NCBI GenBank assembly: GCA_964596185.1
Contig: CAZQUE010000002.1
Span: 79,430-143,429, forward strand
DNA: 64,000 bases
From: DYKG01 sp964596185
GTDB taxonomy: Bacteria; Muiribacteriota; Ozemobacteria; Ozemobacterales; Ozemobacteraceae
Reading direction: 5' to 3'
Within the stretch, counting starts at the first letter, position 1; each line of letters starts with the position of its first letter. Made by a program: the position numbers and the translations under genes. Of the stretch, positions 44,757 through 54,518 are shown piece after piece. The notes beneath the pieces were generated by a model. That model was not told where the DNA came from, made no database searches, and worked only from the letters and a program-made list of their open reading frames with translations.

Positions 44757-45913
44757 AGTTTAGCATAAATCTGCTGCAGGCTTAGCCGGGAAGCCTGCCA
44801 AGTTAGCCGGTCAGCGACAAGTTTTTGCGCATTTTCGCCAAGTTGCCGGGCCTGTTGTGGATTATTCAGCAAAACCCTGATGGCTCTGGCGAGTTCTGCC
44901 GGCCGGTCAGGCCTGACCAGCCAGCCATGCTGTCTATGATCGATCAATTCGCGAACCACCGGTATGTCTGAGGCTATCACCGGAACGGCATAAGCCATGG
45001 ATTCAACAATTTTAAGCGGACAGCAGCCCTGAACAAGGTTGCGTGAGCATTCCACCAGTGGCGCAACCGAAAAGGCGGCATGGGCAAGCCATTGATGGAC
45101 TTCTGGCTGCTTGAAGCGCAGATTCCAGACCAGGCGATCGTTGATTTCCATTCTCTCGGCAAGCTTTTGAAGATACTTCAGCCGGGGCTTGCTGCCCGAA
45201 ACACACAAAACCAGATAAAGATCAGAAAAGTCACGCAAAAACTGCATGGCTTTGAATAGCACTTCCAACCCTTGCCATGGCTGAACCGCACCGATATAAA
45301 TCAGGAATTTTTTGGGGGCCTCTTCAGGCCTCTCAGGAACCTCGGCGGGGATATCCGCTCCGTTACTTATGACTTCAATGCGCTTTTCCTTCATGCCGAG
45401 AGATTCAAGAAACATCTTGATCGTTTTTGACGGACAAACCAGAATATCGGCTCGATCGAGGCATTCAAGCTCGATACTTCTTATTTTGTCGAGAGTCGAC
45501 CTGCTGACACCCGGATATTTGGCGGGCAATTCAATTGAAGGAAGGGCGTTGACCTCGAAAACCGTCTTGAATTTACGGTTTTCACAGCGAACTATGGGCA
45601 AGCCACCCCAGGGATCACGAAAATGTGCGATCTGCAGGCCTTCTTTGACCGTTTCGACATGACCCCGCACGAATTTTGAAAATTCGATGGTTCGCTGCAG
45701 AAAATTGTTGCTTTCAGAAACCAGTCGACGAATCTGCAGGTCTTCTTCAAGCTGCCAGCTTGGCAGTTCTGAAGTGCCAAGAGTAAGTAAAAGCCCTGGT
45801 GGAACCATGCCGAAAAGTGTCTGCGAAAATTCGCGAATATGTACCGCCGCTCCTTTCGGGGCGGGGAAGGTGTCGAAGGCAGCGTAGAGAGAGCGGGGCA
45901 GAATTGTTTCCAT
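44753..45913 (-). CDS. GT4-family glycosyltransferase
   Basis: The 386-residue GT-B glycosyltransferase has an N-terminal loop FDTFPAPKGAAVHIREFS, the central LIYIGAVQPWQGLEVLF, and the donor site region CCPLKIVESMAYAVPVIASD with the conserved E. It belongs to the same large family as the gene at 42220 but is not close to it in sequence. ATG at 45913 follows GGAAGGG. It has its own upstream promoter. Substrate unknown. Confidence 0.85.
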   Translation of the reverse strand: METILPRSLYAAFDTFPAPKGAAVHIREFSQTLFGMVPPGLLLTLGTSELPSWQLEEDLQIRRLVSESNNFLQRTIEFSKFVRGHVETVKEGLQIAHFRDPWGGLPIVRCENRKFKTVFEVNALPSIELPAKYPGVSRSTLDKIRSIELECLDRADILVCPSKTIKMFLESLGMKEKRIEVISNGADIPAEVPERPEEAPKKFLIYIGAVQPWQGLEVLFKAMQFLRDFSDLYLVLCVSGSKPRLKYLQKLAERMEINDRLVWNLRFKQPEVHQWLAHAAFSVAPLVECSRNLVQGCCPLKIVESMAYAVPVIASDIPVVRELIDHRQHGWLVRPDRPAELARAIRVLLNNPQQARQLGENAQKLVADRLTWQASRLSLQQIYAKL

Positions 45914-46041
45914 TGATCCCTTCCAACATAAATGCGCTTATATTTAAAAACTCTTTGTTCATCCTTGTAAGCCGGGGCAAGAACTGGCTAAGTGAATGTT
46001 TCATTAAGTTTTCAATCCGGAACACTTTTTTGTTCACTGGC

Positions 46042-46071
46042 AGCATAGCCTATTGGGTTTAAACAAGTCAA
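46042..46071 (-). promoter_or_regulatory. Putative promoter of the 45913 glycosyltransferase gene
   Basis: On the minus strand TTGACT (46066-46071), an 18-base spacer and TATGCT (46042-46047), leaving a leader of about 120 bases before the ATG. The leader shows no clear structure. Confidence 0.4.
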
Positions 46072-46138
46072 TTCAAGCCGGCGAGCAGTTTGGTAAAATA
46101 ATTATGCAGCCCCGGCAAAATTATTATAAAATTGGCGA

Positions 46139-46720
46139 ATGCAAAAGAACGGTCGCTTGCCAAAGAATCGAAAAAAAAGATTTCAACCTACGCAGACCAG
46201 CTTGCCAGGAATGGGGGCGGTTGAGGTAGAAACTTCGTTGGATCATCGTCTTGGTCTGGTTGAAAACCCTTTTGTCGACCGCATTCTGGCGCTGCGACGA
46301 AGAAAAACCCTTGAACAGCTACTCGGCCAGATAGAAAAGCGCTATCTCGAAGCCGAAACCATTCTGGACATTAAAACAGCATGCGGTTGGCGTATGCGTC
46401 GAGGCGAAACGCCGGCGCCCGTGCCGCTGAACCTGCTCTTGAGCTTTTTTCATGAGCTTTTTAAAATTGAATATAAAAGCGATTTACACCCGCTTTTTCC
46501 CACCGTTCTCGAGGATCTGGGTTTTTCTTCAGATGAGGCCAGAATTCTGACCATGTGGGAAAACTTTTTTCATGAAAGTTGCCGCACTTTTTTAAAGCAG
46601 CATCCAGCCCTGATTAATTTGCTGGCATGTTTGCTTTTTCCCGACTATGAGGGAAATTCGAACGATGAAAAGCTTGTGGAAGTGTTACAAAATCATCTTC
46701 AGGCGGCCCGCGAACTTTAA
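46139..46720 (+). CDS. Hypothetical protein
   Basis: The 193-residue protein has a basic N-terminus (KNRKKRF) and an otherwise helix-rich soluble sequence with acidic and leucine-rich stretches (LLLSFFHELFKIEYKSDLH, NLLACLLFPDYEG). No signal peptide, membrane helix or known motif. The ribosome site is weak, so the start is uncertain, but codon use matches its neighbours. It lies upstream of a promoter for the next gene. Confidence 0.55.
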   Translation: MQKNGRLPKNRKKRFQPTQTSLPGMGAVEVETSLDHRLGLVENPFVDRILALRRRKTLEQLLGQIEKRYLEAETILDIKTACGWRMRRGETPAPVPLNLLLSFFHELFKIEYKSDLHPLFPTVLEDLGFSSDEARILTMWENFFHESCRTFLKQHPALINLLACLLFPDYEGNSNDEKLVEVLQNHLQAAREL

Positions 46721-46739
46721 AAAGGCGTGCATAATTCCT

Positions 46740-46768
46740 TTGCTTATTTTGCTTCGATAGGTTAAAAT
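46740..46768 (+). promoter_or_regulatory. Putative sigma70 promoter of the polytopic membrane protein gene
   Basis: TTGCTT (46740-46745), a 17-base spacer and TAAAAT (46763-46768). The -10 box overlaps an upstream in-frame ATG at 46767, which therefore cannot be the start; ATG 46815 is used. Confidence 0.5.
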
Positions 46769-46814
46769 GCCTCCGGCTGCAATTAAAAAAATATCAGCAA
46801 ATGAGGTACTTTCA

Positions 46815-48356
46815 ATGGAACAAATCGTTGAGCAGATTGCCAAACTCCAATTTCTGAACCATTTCTGGATGACACTTTTTCTGATCATTCCGATGGTTCT
46901 CATTTCTCGATCGGTCGTTGCGGGAACTCGTTACTCGCCAATTCTGATCATCGTTCTTTTCGGTCTCGGCATGGGCTACGCGCTTGTTAAAAGCGATATC
47001 GGCAGCCCGGGTCTTCCTGAATTTCCCCTGGTAGCACTTGTGAGTAAGGTTACGATAGTGGCACTGGTGGTTTCGTTTTTTGTCGGTGGTCAGGAGCTGA
47101 AAAAGATCTTTCGCGGCGACCATCTCGAACTCGACGATATAGTCGTTTATTCAAGCGAAGAAACCATTCTTGGCACCAAGCGCACCCAGCTTTATTTCCT
47201 GATTCGTTCGTTTTTCGTGCTGATCGGTATTGAAGGCATTTTCCGCCTGTTGATCGGTGTCGATGCCAAAGATCCCGTCTCGCATTTTTATCCGCTTGTA
47301 GCTTACGTCGGCGTTTGTGGCTCGATAATTCTTATCGACAACAAGGCGACGATTAAAAATAAGGGCCAATACATTCGCAAAGGTCTTTATGAATTGATTG
47401 CCATCGCCGGCATTCTTTTTCTGAGCCATCATATCGCCATGGCGATCAAATCGACGATCGCTCTGCCGCAGATTTTCTTTGCCATGTTGATTTCAGCCGG
47501 ACTGGGTGTGGCATTTTCAAGCTGGATAATGGGCCCCACAGGTCGTTCGCTGCTTTTTGCCGGTATTCCGGTCGTGCTTGCCGCCAACTTCATGATCGGC
47601 GGATCGCGCATTGCTGAAGCTTTCAAGCTTGAAGGCATGACCTCGGTTATGGCCTACGGCTTCTTCGGTCAGTTGTTCTGGATGTTCGGCGGTCTGGCTC
47701 TGCTGATTTACTTCGGAAAAGCCAACAATGTCCGCAATCTTGCCCCTGGTATGGCCGGGTCACTGTCGCACTCCGGTTTGACCGGTGCCTGTACCGCCGG
47801 CGATCTTGGCAGTGAAGCTGCTGCCCGTGCGCCGATCATGATCAACGTCCCGTTTTTTGGCCACATCTTCGTTTTTACCATTCTCGCGATGAGCGTTGAA
47901 CGTGGAGCTCTGATCGTTCCGGCGGCACTGACGGTCGCAGTAATTGGGGTCTTATTGACGGCCTGGTCGTTGAAAACTCTTAACAAAGCCCAGGCAAAAG
48001 AGTCTGAAGAGGTTAAGGGGCTGATGCAGTTCTCGTTTGGTTGGCAGATTACCGCTGTGTTTGGTGGATTTTTCCTGCTGCACATGAGCGGCATGGATAT
48101 CTCCAGCGCAGCCATGGCCAAATCCTCTTCAATCTCTCATTTCGGCCTTTTCGCAGCGACTCAGGGCGGTATGTTCGGCGAAACAGCATCGAGTTTGATT
48201 CCATTCATCTTTGCCATGCCGTTTCTCGTACATCCGCTGGTCTTCGGTATTTTCGGTGCGGCCATGGAAAAAGAAGGCGAAATGCCGGCTAAAACCGTTG
48301 CTGCTCTCGCAATTATCGGCGTAATCGGGGTCATTTATTCGCTGACCATGGCTTAA
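46815..48356 (+). CDS. Polytopic inner-membrane protein, possible transporter of unknown family
   Basis: The 513-residue protein has about 12 membrane helices. A soluble loop near residues 95-120 (RGDHLELDDIVVYSSEETIL) separates the first helices from the rest. Small-residue-rich segments in the second half (GMAGSLSHSGLTGACTAGD and GLFAATQGGMFGETAS) may form a permeation path, reminiscent of, but not proven to be, GltS-like symporters. ATG 46815 is supported by GAGGT 7 bases upstream and by the promoter position. It is followed after 3 bases by a small NIF3/YqfO-type domain gene, so the two are probably one transcript. Confidence 0.7.
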   Translation: MEQIVEQIAKLQFLNHFWMTLFLIIPMVLISRSVVAGTRYSPILIIVLFGLGMGYALVKSDIGSPGLPEFPLVALVSKVTIVALVVSFFVGGQELKKIFRGDHLELDDIVVYSSEETILGTKRTQLYFLIRSFFVLIGIEGIFRLLIGVDAKDPVSHFYPLVAYVGVCGSIILIDNKATIKNKGQYIRKGLYELIAIAGILFLSHHIAMAIKSTIALPQIFFAMLISAGLGVAFSSWIMGPTGRSLLFAGIPVVLAANFMIGGSRIAEAFKLEGMTSVMAYGFFGQLFWMFGGLALLIYFGKANNVRNLAPGMAGSLSHSGLTGACTAGDLGSEAAARAPIMINVPFFGHIFVFTILAMSVERGALIVPAALTVAVIGVLLTAWSLKTLNKAQAKESEEVKGLMQFSFGWQITAVFGGFFLLHMSGMDISSAAMAKSSSISHFGLFAATQGGMFGETASSLIPFIFAMPFLVHPLVFGIFGAAMEKEGEMPAKTVAALAIIGVIGVIYSLTMA

Positions 48357-48359
48357 GCA

Positions 48360-48701
48360 ATGCAGAACTTCAAGGCAGCAAAAATCGAGGTTTATGTTCC
48401 ACCAGAAGCCCTCGAAAAGGTTAAGCAGGCTTTGCACCGTGCCGGTGCCGGTCGCCTCGGCGACTATGACTGCGCTGCCGCTGAGATAAAAGTTAAGGGA
48501 TACTGGCGCCCGCTTGCGGGTGCCAATCCCTATCTCGGCAGCCTCGATGAACTCTGTTGCGCCGACGAAATCAAGATCGAGGCCTACTGTGCCCGTGAAT
48601 ACATCGCTGAAGTTTTATTGGCGATCCGTGCCGCGCATCCCTATGAAGAGCCGGTCATCAACGTGATTCCCCTGCTTAACCACCTGTTTGAATCTTTCTG
48701 A
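48360..48701 (+). CDS. Stand-alone NIF3/YqfO-type (PII-like) domain protein
   Basis: The 113-residue protein has the pattern of the inserted domain of NIF3/YqfO proteins: IEVYVPPEALEKVKQALHRA, then GAGRLGDYDCAA, then a GANPYLGS-like turn and finally HPYEEPVINVIP. In YqfO this PII/CutA-like domain sits inside the larger metal-binding protein; here it is alone. It probably forms oligomers and may bind a small ligand. Next to a transporter-like membrane protein, a PII-style regulatory role is an attractive but unproven idea. Confidence 0.75.
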   Translation: MQNFKAAKIEVYVPPEALEKVKQALHRAGAGRLGDYDCAAAEIKVKGYWRPLAGANPYLGSLDELCCADEIKIEAYCAREYIAEVLLAIRAAHPYEEPVINVIPLLNHLFESF

Positions 48702-48727
48702 AGCTTCAGAATCGTTATTTCGGCCTT

Positions 48728-49681
48728 TTAGAAATATAGGTCGATACGATTCGCGGTGCCGAGCACCGTGGTATTGGCGAAAGCTTCATACAGACGCTGG
48801 GCCTGACGGTCGAGAAAACTCTGCATCATTTGCGCCGGATTCAGATTCTGAGCCTGGTTTTGCCCTGTATCCTCAGTCATGTTGCCGGCCTGATTCTGGT
48901 TGTCGGTTTGGCCAATTGGTTCCGGAGCTGTCTGAATGCTGGGCTCGATAGAAGTATTGGCCAATTCCTGGCCGTTGAGAGCTTCTGTTTCGAGAGGCCG
49001 CGAGGCGATCGGTGCCGGATCAGCCATGTTTACAGCCCCTGTCTGTAGCGGCGACTCATAGCCCGCAGGCTGCAGATATGAGCCATAGTCCGGCTTGTAA
49101 GCCCGTTGAGCCTGCAGAAAAAGCGCTTTGGGAATAGCCTTTACTGGTTCGCCCGGGGTTACATCAGCGACGGGAAAATCTTCAGCTTCGACGGCCGGAC
49201 TGGTCCTGGTGTTGAGTTGCGGCTGGAAAGCGGGTGGGGCGCTGAGATTTTCAGTGGTTTCCGGTCGCTGTCGGTTCAAATTGTATTCAAAATCGAACCT
49301 CAGCTGAATCGGGTTTTGTCCGGCGAGCAGATTGGCCGGGGTCGCTCGATAGCCACTATCTATGGCGTTGTTCATCGGTGCCGAGGGTAGGGGAGCAGCC
49401 GCGACGGGGGCAACGACATTTTCATCGTTACTTGTCGGAACTGAAGGGACGGCCGTTTCAACGTTGACGCGGCCGGTTGAGGCGGCACGAACTCCCGCGT
49501 AGCTTTGCCGTTGTTCGTTGTTGGGAACTACTGCACCCTGTCCGACATTTTTGTCGATCGGAGTCGGTTCCTGTACAGACAAAACCGGCAGGTCGTGAAT
49601 CTGACTCTTCAGCCGCGTCGGGACCTGATTGAAGAAGTCAATTTGATAAGAATATTGAATTCCCTTTACTGATACTGGCAT
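48728..49681 (-). CDS. Low-complexity hypothetical protein
   Basis: The 317-residue protein is rich in Pro, Asn, Gln, Ala and Thr with few predicted folded parts (for example NLNPAQMMQSFLDRQAQRLY near the C-terminus). There is no signal peptide. Codon use and the long open frame support a real gene; the opposite strand gives only broken frames. No family is recognised. It is divergent from the prolyl oligopeptidase gene. Confidence 0.5.
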   Translation of the reverse strand: MPVSVKGIQYSYQIDFFNQVPTRLKSQIHDLPVLSVQEPTPIDKNVGQGAVVPNNEQRQSYAGVRAASTGRVNVETAVPSVPTSNDENVVAPVAAAPLPSAPMNNAIDSGYRATPANLLAGQNPIQLRFDFEYNLNRQRPETTENLSAPPAFQPQLNTRTSPAVEAEDFPVADVTPGEPVKAIPKALFLQAQRAYKPDYGSYLQPAGYESPLQTGAVNMADPAPIASRPLETEALNGQELANTSIEPSIQTAPEPIGQTDNQNQAGNMTEDTGQNQAQNLNPAQMMQSFLDRQAQRLYEAFANTTVLGTANRIDLYF

Positions 49682-49766
49682 ACCTATTAAAATAATATCC
49701 CGAAAATGCTTTCTCTGCCAGAGGCAATTTTATCGGCAGAATTGATTCAACTGAAAGGTGAACATT

Positions 49767-51836
49767 TTGACGCAGAAATTCAATTATCCTGAAAGTAAAG
49801 TGCAGACCGTTGAGGAAATGATTCACGGCTATCGCAATGTCGACCATTTTCGCTGGCTCGAAGGAGATGAAAAAGGCGAAATAACCGCCGAAGTAGTTGA
49901 CTGGACCGAAAAACAAAATGCTTTTACCCGCAGCGTTCTCGACAAACTGCCGCAGCGAAAAGAACTTGAAGCCAGAATCAAACCTTTGCTTGAAACCGGA
50001 GCCTTTTCTCTGCCGACAATGGCAGGCGAACGCATTTTTTACTTTCGCCGTCAGGGCGATCAGAACCAGCCGGTAAACTATTACGCCGATAACGCCTTCG
50101 GCGAAGAAAAGGTGCTTGTCGACCCAAACCAGCTCGATGCTGATGGCTTGACGGCCGTTGCCTGGATCGCTCCGTCCCAGGACGGCAACCTCGTCGCCTG
50201 GGGTCAGTACCGAAGCGGCGACGAAAATTATTGCCTGCACCTCAGGGATCTACAGAAAGATGTCGAGCTACCTGACCGCATTTCGGGCAAAGTCGTCGGA
50301 GTGTTCTGGCTTCCTGATAATTCTGGTTTCGTTTATTCGCGGCTGGCTGATGTTAAAAACCCATATTCACGTCAGATTTGCCTGCATCTGCTCGGGTCAG
50401 ACCCCTCTCAGGATCGGGTTATTTTTGAACAGTATAAAGAAGGCCCTCTTGCGACGACCTGGGGCCCCTTCGCCAATCTCAGCGACGACGGAAAATGGCT
50501 GATTCTCGGTTATCACACCAGTACTCGCGCCAATGATCTGTGGCTCATTGACTTTGCCGCCTGGCGGGCAACCGGCAAGCTTGAAATGAAAACTATCGCC
50601 GTCGGCATCGACGCCGCGTTTTTTGCCCGCGTCAACCATGACCGGTTAATTATTTTCACCAATCATCAGGCCGCGAAGGGAAAACTTCTGCAGGCATCGC
50701 TAAGCAACCCGGCCATCGAAAATGCGCGTGAGTTCATCGCCGAGAAACATGACGCAGTCATGGAATCATGGGATTTCACCTGCGAAGGCCTGCTCGTCGA
50801 ATACATTTATCAGGCTTCAACCCGCATCGACAAATATAGCCTGAATGGTGATTTTCTCGGTAGTCTCGAACTCCCCGGAATTGGTCGGGCTTGTGTTTCC
50901 ACCAGCAGCGATCGTGCCGACTTCTTTCTCAGCTATGCTTCTTTCAACGCCCCACATCGGGTTTTTTATCATAAAAATTTCGATGCCGCCGCTGCTTTAT
51001 GGAAAAAGCTTGAGGTGCCGGTAAATCTTGATGACATTGTTGTCGAACAGCGATGGTTTACCTCGGCCGATGGTACCAGAGTCAGCATGTTTCTCGTTCA
51101 TCGCCAGAATCTGCAGCTTGATGGCAATAACCCGACCCTGATCTATGGTTATGGCGGTTTCTCGATTGCCATGATTCCGTCTTTCATGCCTTTGCTTTGC
51201 CCCTGGCTAGAAGATGGCGGAGTTTACGCAATGGTGAACCTGCGCGGCGGCAATGAATATGGCGACGAATGGCACCGCAATGGTATGCGCGATAAAAAGA
51301 CCAATGTTTTTGCCGATCTCGAAGCCGCCGCCGAATACCTTATCAGCGAAAAAATCACCTGTTCGGAACGTCTTGCTGTAATGGGCCGCTCAAACGGAGG
51401 GCTACTTGCCGGTGCCGCGCTGACCCGCAGGCCGGATCTATACAAAGCCGTAATTTGCGGGGTGCCTTTGCTCGACATGCTACGTTATCAGAACTTTCTC
51501 ATGGCACGTTTCTGGGTTCCCGAATACGGCAGCGCTGAAGATCCTGAAGAATTCAAATGGCTGATCGAATATTCGCCTTATCAGAAAATCGAAGACGGCG
51601 TTAAGTATCCTGCTACCTATATCCACTCCGGTGAAAACGACACCAGAGTTCACCCCATGCATGCCCGCAAAATGGCCGCTGCATTACAAAAGCATAGTGC
51701 CGCCGCCGATGCGCCGATTCTTCTCTGGGTCGATCGCCAGTCCGGGCATGGCGAAGGCAAGCCACTTGAAATTAGAGTTCTTGAAGAAACCGATCAATGG
51801 TTGTTTTTGCGCTGGCAACTCGGGATGCTTGCATGA
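49767..51836 (+). CDS. Prolyl oligopeptidase family serine peptidase (S9A)
   Basis: The 689-residue cytoplasmic peptidase has an N-terminal segment and a beta-propeller (about 70-400), followed by an alpha/beta-hydrolase catalytic domain. The catalytic triad is visible: Ser542 in GRSNGGLL, Asp625 in ENDTRVHP and His661 in SGHGEG. The upstream NLRGGNEYGDEWH motif is typical of S9A. It cleaves short peptides, often after proline. TTG 49767 is preferred because AAAGG lies 9 bases upstream; GTG at 49758 would leave no spacing. It overlaps the next gene (ATGA). Confidence 0.92.
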   Translation: MTQKFNYPESKVQTVEEMIHGYRNVDHFRWLEGDEKGEITAEVVDWTEKQNAFTRSVLDKLPQRKELEARIKPLLETGAFSLPTMAGERIFYFRRQGDQNQPVNYYADNAFGEEKVLVDPNQLDADGLTAVAWIAPSQDGNLVAWGQYRSGDENYCLHLRDLQKDVELPDRISGKVVGVFWLPDNSGFVYSRLADVKNPYSRQICLHLLGSDPSQDRVIFEQYKEGPLATTWGPFANLSDDGKWLILGYHTSTRANDLWLIDFAAWRATGKLEMKTIAVGIDAAFFARVNHDRLIIFTNHQAAKGKLLQASLSNPAIENAREFIAEKHDAVMESWDFTCEGLLVEYIYQASTRIDKYSLNGDFLGSLELPGIGRACVSTSSDRADFFLSYASFNAPHRVFYHKNFDAAAALWKKLEVPVNLDDIVVEQRWFTSADGTRVSMFLVHRQNLQLDGNNPTLIYGYGGFSIAMIPSFMPLLCPWLEDGGVYAMVNLRGGNEYGDEWHRNGMRDKKTNVFADLEAAAEYLISEKITCSERLAVMGRSNGGLLAGAALTRRPDLYKAVICGVPLLDMLRYQNFLMARFWVPEYGSAEDPEEFKWLIEYSPYQKIEDGVKYPATYIHSGENDTRVHPMHARKMAAALQKHSAAADAPILLWVDRQSGHGEGKPLEIRVLEETDQWLFLRWQLGMLA

Positions 51837-52423
51837 GTAAGGCTCTGGCCCTTTTCGATTTCGACGGAACCATCACAACCACTGACAGTTATGCCCAGTT
51901 GTTGCGCTTTATCGTCGGTGACCTGCGCTTTGCCGGCGGCGTGACCTTGCTTGGCCCTTTGCTGCTCGGTTTCAAACTCGGAATTTTGCCAAACTATCTC
52001 GTCAAGCCCATGGTCACTAAGTGGTTCCTCAACGGCTTCGAACGCAAAAAATTCAACGAACTTGCCCAGAGCTTCGTTAAAGAGCGTCTCAACCGCCTCG
52101 TAAGGCCGGCAGCCATGAAGAAAATTCTCTGGCACCTTCAGCAGCAGCACCGCGTAATCGTCGTTTCCGCTTCTTTTGAAGATTATCTGCAGTTCTGGTG
52201 CCAACAACACCGGCTCGAACTGATTGGCACCCGCCTTGAGTGGGTTGACGACCGCATTACCGGTAGATTCGCCACCCGCAATTGCTATGGCCCTGAAAAG
52301 GTAATACGCATTCGAGAATACCTGAATCTTGATGACTATGATGAAGTTTACGCCTACGGTGACAGCCGTGGCGACAGAGAAATGCTTGAAATTGCCCAAC
52401 ACAAAGGTTACCGGGTTTTTTAA
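51833..52423 (+). CDS. HAD-superfamily (IB-type) phosphatase
   Basis: The 196-residue protein has the HAD nucleophile motif ALFDFDGTITTTDS at the N-terminus, motif II in VIVVSASFEDYL, and the acidic C-terminal motif VYAYGDSRGDREML. This matches HAD-IB phosphoserine-phosphatase-like hydrolases, many of which act on phospholipid or small phosphomonoesters. The ATG overlaps the stop of the peptidase gene (ATGA), which indicates translational coupling. Confidence 0.85.
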   Translation: MSKALALFDFDGTITTTDSYAQLLRFIVGDLRFAGGVTLLGPLLLGFKLGILPNYLVKPMVTKWFLNGFERKKFNELAQSFVKERLNRLVRPAAMKKILWHLQQQHRVIVVSASFEDYLQFWCQQHRLELIGTRLEWVDDRITGRFATRNCYGPEKVIRIREYLNLDDYDEVYAYGDSRGDREMLEIAQHKGYRVF

Positions 52424-52452
52424 GCCCGGCGACCAACTTTAACCGGGACATG

Positions 52453-52490
52453 TTGACAAACTTGTGCTACAATCTATGCAAAAATAGAAT
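52453..52490 (+). promoter_or_regulatory. Putative promoter of the peptide ABC transporter operon
   Basis: A perfect TTGACA lies at 52453-52458 with a poor -10 (TATGCA, spacer 16). Alternatively TTGTGC (52462-52467) pairs with TAGAAT (52485-52490) at 17 bases. Either places the start before the GGAAGGAG ribosome site of the binding-protein gene. Confidence 0.45.
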
Positions 52491-52514
52491 CTGGCAAGGG
52501 AAGGAGCCACAACT

Positions 52515-54518
52515 TTGAGAAACAGAAATTGTTTTTTTGTTGTAATGCTGATTTTGGTACTTTTTTGCGGTGCCGCTTCAGCCCAGGATGCCGCAGCTTT
52601 AACTGAGAATACTCAGGCGCTGAAAGAAAATACTGCTGCGGTAAAAAGACTTACCGAACTGCTTGAAAAAGGCGGAATGATGTCGGTGCCGGGTACAGCT
52701 GCTGCAGCACCCGATCTTTCTGACGTCGACTCCAGTGTTGACGCTAGCGTCAAAGAACTGCTCAAAAACCTTAAGTGGGAAACCAACGAAGAATACAAGG
52801 GTATGGGCAGTAAGGATGCTAAAAAAGGCGGCACTCTCAAGTATGTCGAGTCTTCATTCCCACCAACTCTGCGAACCTGCGGAAAAAATGCCAATTCAGC
52901 CTTCATGAGCATGCTTACCGGCATGAGCTATGAAACTCTGCTCGACCTGGACCCCATTACCCTGCGCTATGCGCCGAGTATCGCCAAAAAATGGGCCGTC
53001 GCCGACGACAAAGTTTCTTTCTTCTTTGAAATCGATGAGCGGGCCAAATGGTCTGATGGCAAACCGATTGTGGCTGATGACGTTGTGCAAAGCTGGAAGC
53101 TCTATACAGACCCAGGCATTGAAGATCCTTTTTCAAACGATTATTACAACAAATACGAACAACCGGTAGCTGTTTCAGAGCGCATTGTCATGATTCGCTC
53201 AAAACTCAAAAACTGGCGCGCTTTCATGTCGGCAGGCTTTATGATCATCCTTCCCGGTCATATCCTAAGCAAAATCGACGGCAAGAAATATCTCGAAGAA
53301 TACCAGTTTAAAATGATGCCCGGTTCCGGCCCCTATACCTATGAAAGCTCAAAAGTTAACGAAGAAATTATTCTCAGTCGCCGCAACGACTGGTGGCAGA
53401 AGGATCTGCCTCGCGCTCAGGGCTATTACAATTTCGACAAACTCCAGTTCATCTTCATACAGGATGAAAACCTGATCAAAGAAAAATTTAAAAAAGGCGA
53501 ACTCGACTGGGTTTATGTAAATGTGGCTCGCGAATGGCACCAGGACTTCACCCCCGCAATGTTGCCGCAAATAGCCAAGGGCTGGATCCAGAAACGCAAG
53601 GTTTATACCCACCGCGCTATCGGTGTTTCCGGCATGGCATTCAATATGCGCAAACCGCCGTTTGATGATATTCGCGTCAGAAAAGCAATCGCCCATCTTT
53701 ATAATCGCGAAAAAATGATGGACAAGCTTTTCTTCAATGAATACGAATACCTTGATTCATTTTACCCCAATTCGCCCTATGCAAACCCAGAAAACCCCAA
53801 AGTGCGATTTGATCCTGATGAAGCAGTCCGCTTGCTTGAAGAAGCCGGCTGGTTGCAGAAAAATCGCGACGGCGAAGGCTGGCTGGTTAAAGATGGCCAG
53901 CGTTTCGAACTAAGCCTGAACTATGTTCAGAAAAGCTCAGAACGCATCTATACCATTTTCCAGGAAGACCTCAAAGATGTCGGTATCAAGCTCAACCTCA
54001 AGCAGGTTACCTGGGCCACCGATATCAAAGAAGTCGGTGAACGCAATTTTGAAATGAGCTCACGCGCTTACACCGGTATTCTTTTTCCGAACCCGGAAAG
54101 CTCTTTTCATTCAAAATTCGCAGATCTTCCAAATAACAATAACATCTGGGGCCTGAAAAACCAGCGCATCGACGAAATCTGCGATGCCTACCCCCTGATG
54201 TTCGATGCCGAAGAACGCATTAAAGCTGTGCGTGAAATCGACGGAATCGTCTGCGGTATGCATCTTTATGCGCTTGGCTGGTTTGCCGCCCACACACGCC
54301 TTCTTTACTGGAACAAGTTCGGCATGCCCGATTACATTCTTGCTAAAACCGGAGATCAGCGTAGCCTGGTCAGTATCTGGTGGTATGATGAAGAAAAGGC
54401 CAAAGAGCTTGAAAAGGCCAAAGCCAAAAATGCCCCCTTGCCGGTTGGCGCTGAAATCGTCAGATGGTGGGATCAGCATTACCCGGCATCCAATACCAAA
54501 GCTGAGGAGATAAAGTAA
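52515..54518 (+). CDS. Peptide ABC transporter, periplasmic binding protein (SBP_bac_5, YejA-like)
   Basis: The 667-residue exported protein has a signal peptide (FFVVMLILVLFCGAASA). A short coiled-coil-like spacer of about 70 residues follows and then the family 5 binding fold: GGTLKYVESSFPPTLRT, then WSDGKPIVADDVVQSW (a typical SBP_5 signature), and FKKGELDWVYVNVAREW as in YejA proteins. It captures peptides for the permeases encoded next. TTG 52515 with GGAAGGAG is the start. The stop is followed at once by the permease ATG. Confidence 0.88.
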   Translation: MRNRNCFFVVMLILVLFCGAASAQDAAALTENTQALKENTAAVKRLTELLEKGGMMSVPGTAAAAPDLSDVDSSVDASVKELLKNLKWETNEEYKGMGSKDAKKGGTLKYVESSFPPTLRTCGKNANSAFMSMLTGMSYETLLDLDPITLRYAPSIAKKWAVADDKVSFFFEIDERAKWSDGKPIVADDVVQSWKLYTDPGIEDPFSNDYYNKYEQPVAVSERIVMIRSKLKNWRAFMSAGFMIILPGHILSKIDGKKYLEEYQFKMMPGSGPYTYESSKVNEEIILSRRNDWWQKDLPRAQGYYNFDKLQFIFIQDENLIKEKFKKGELDWVYVNVAREWHQDFTPAMLPQIAKGWIQKRKVYTHRAIGVSGMAFNMRKPPFDDIRVRKAIAHLYNREKMMDKLFFNEYEYLDSFYPNSPYANPENPKVRFDPDEAVRLLEEAGWLQKNRDGEGWLVKDGQRFELSLNYVQKSSERIYTIFQEDLKDVGIKLNLKQVTWATDIKEVGERNFEMSSRAYTGILFPNPESSFHSKFADLPNNNNIWGLKNQRIDEICDAYPLMFDAEERIKAVREIDGIVCGMHLYALGWFAAHTRLLYWNKFGMPDYILAKTGDQRSLVSIWWYDEEKAKELEKAKAKNAPLPVGAEIVRWWDQHYPASNTKAEEIK

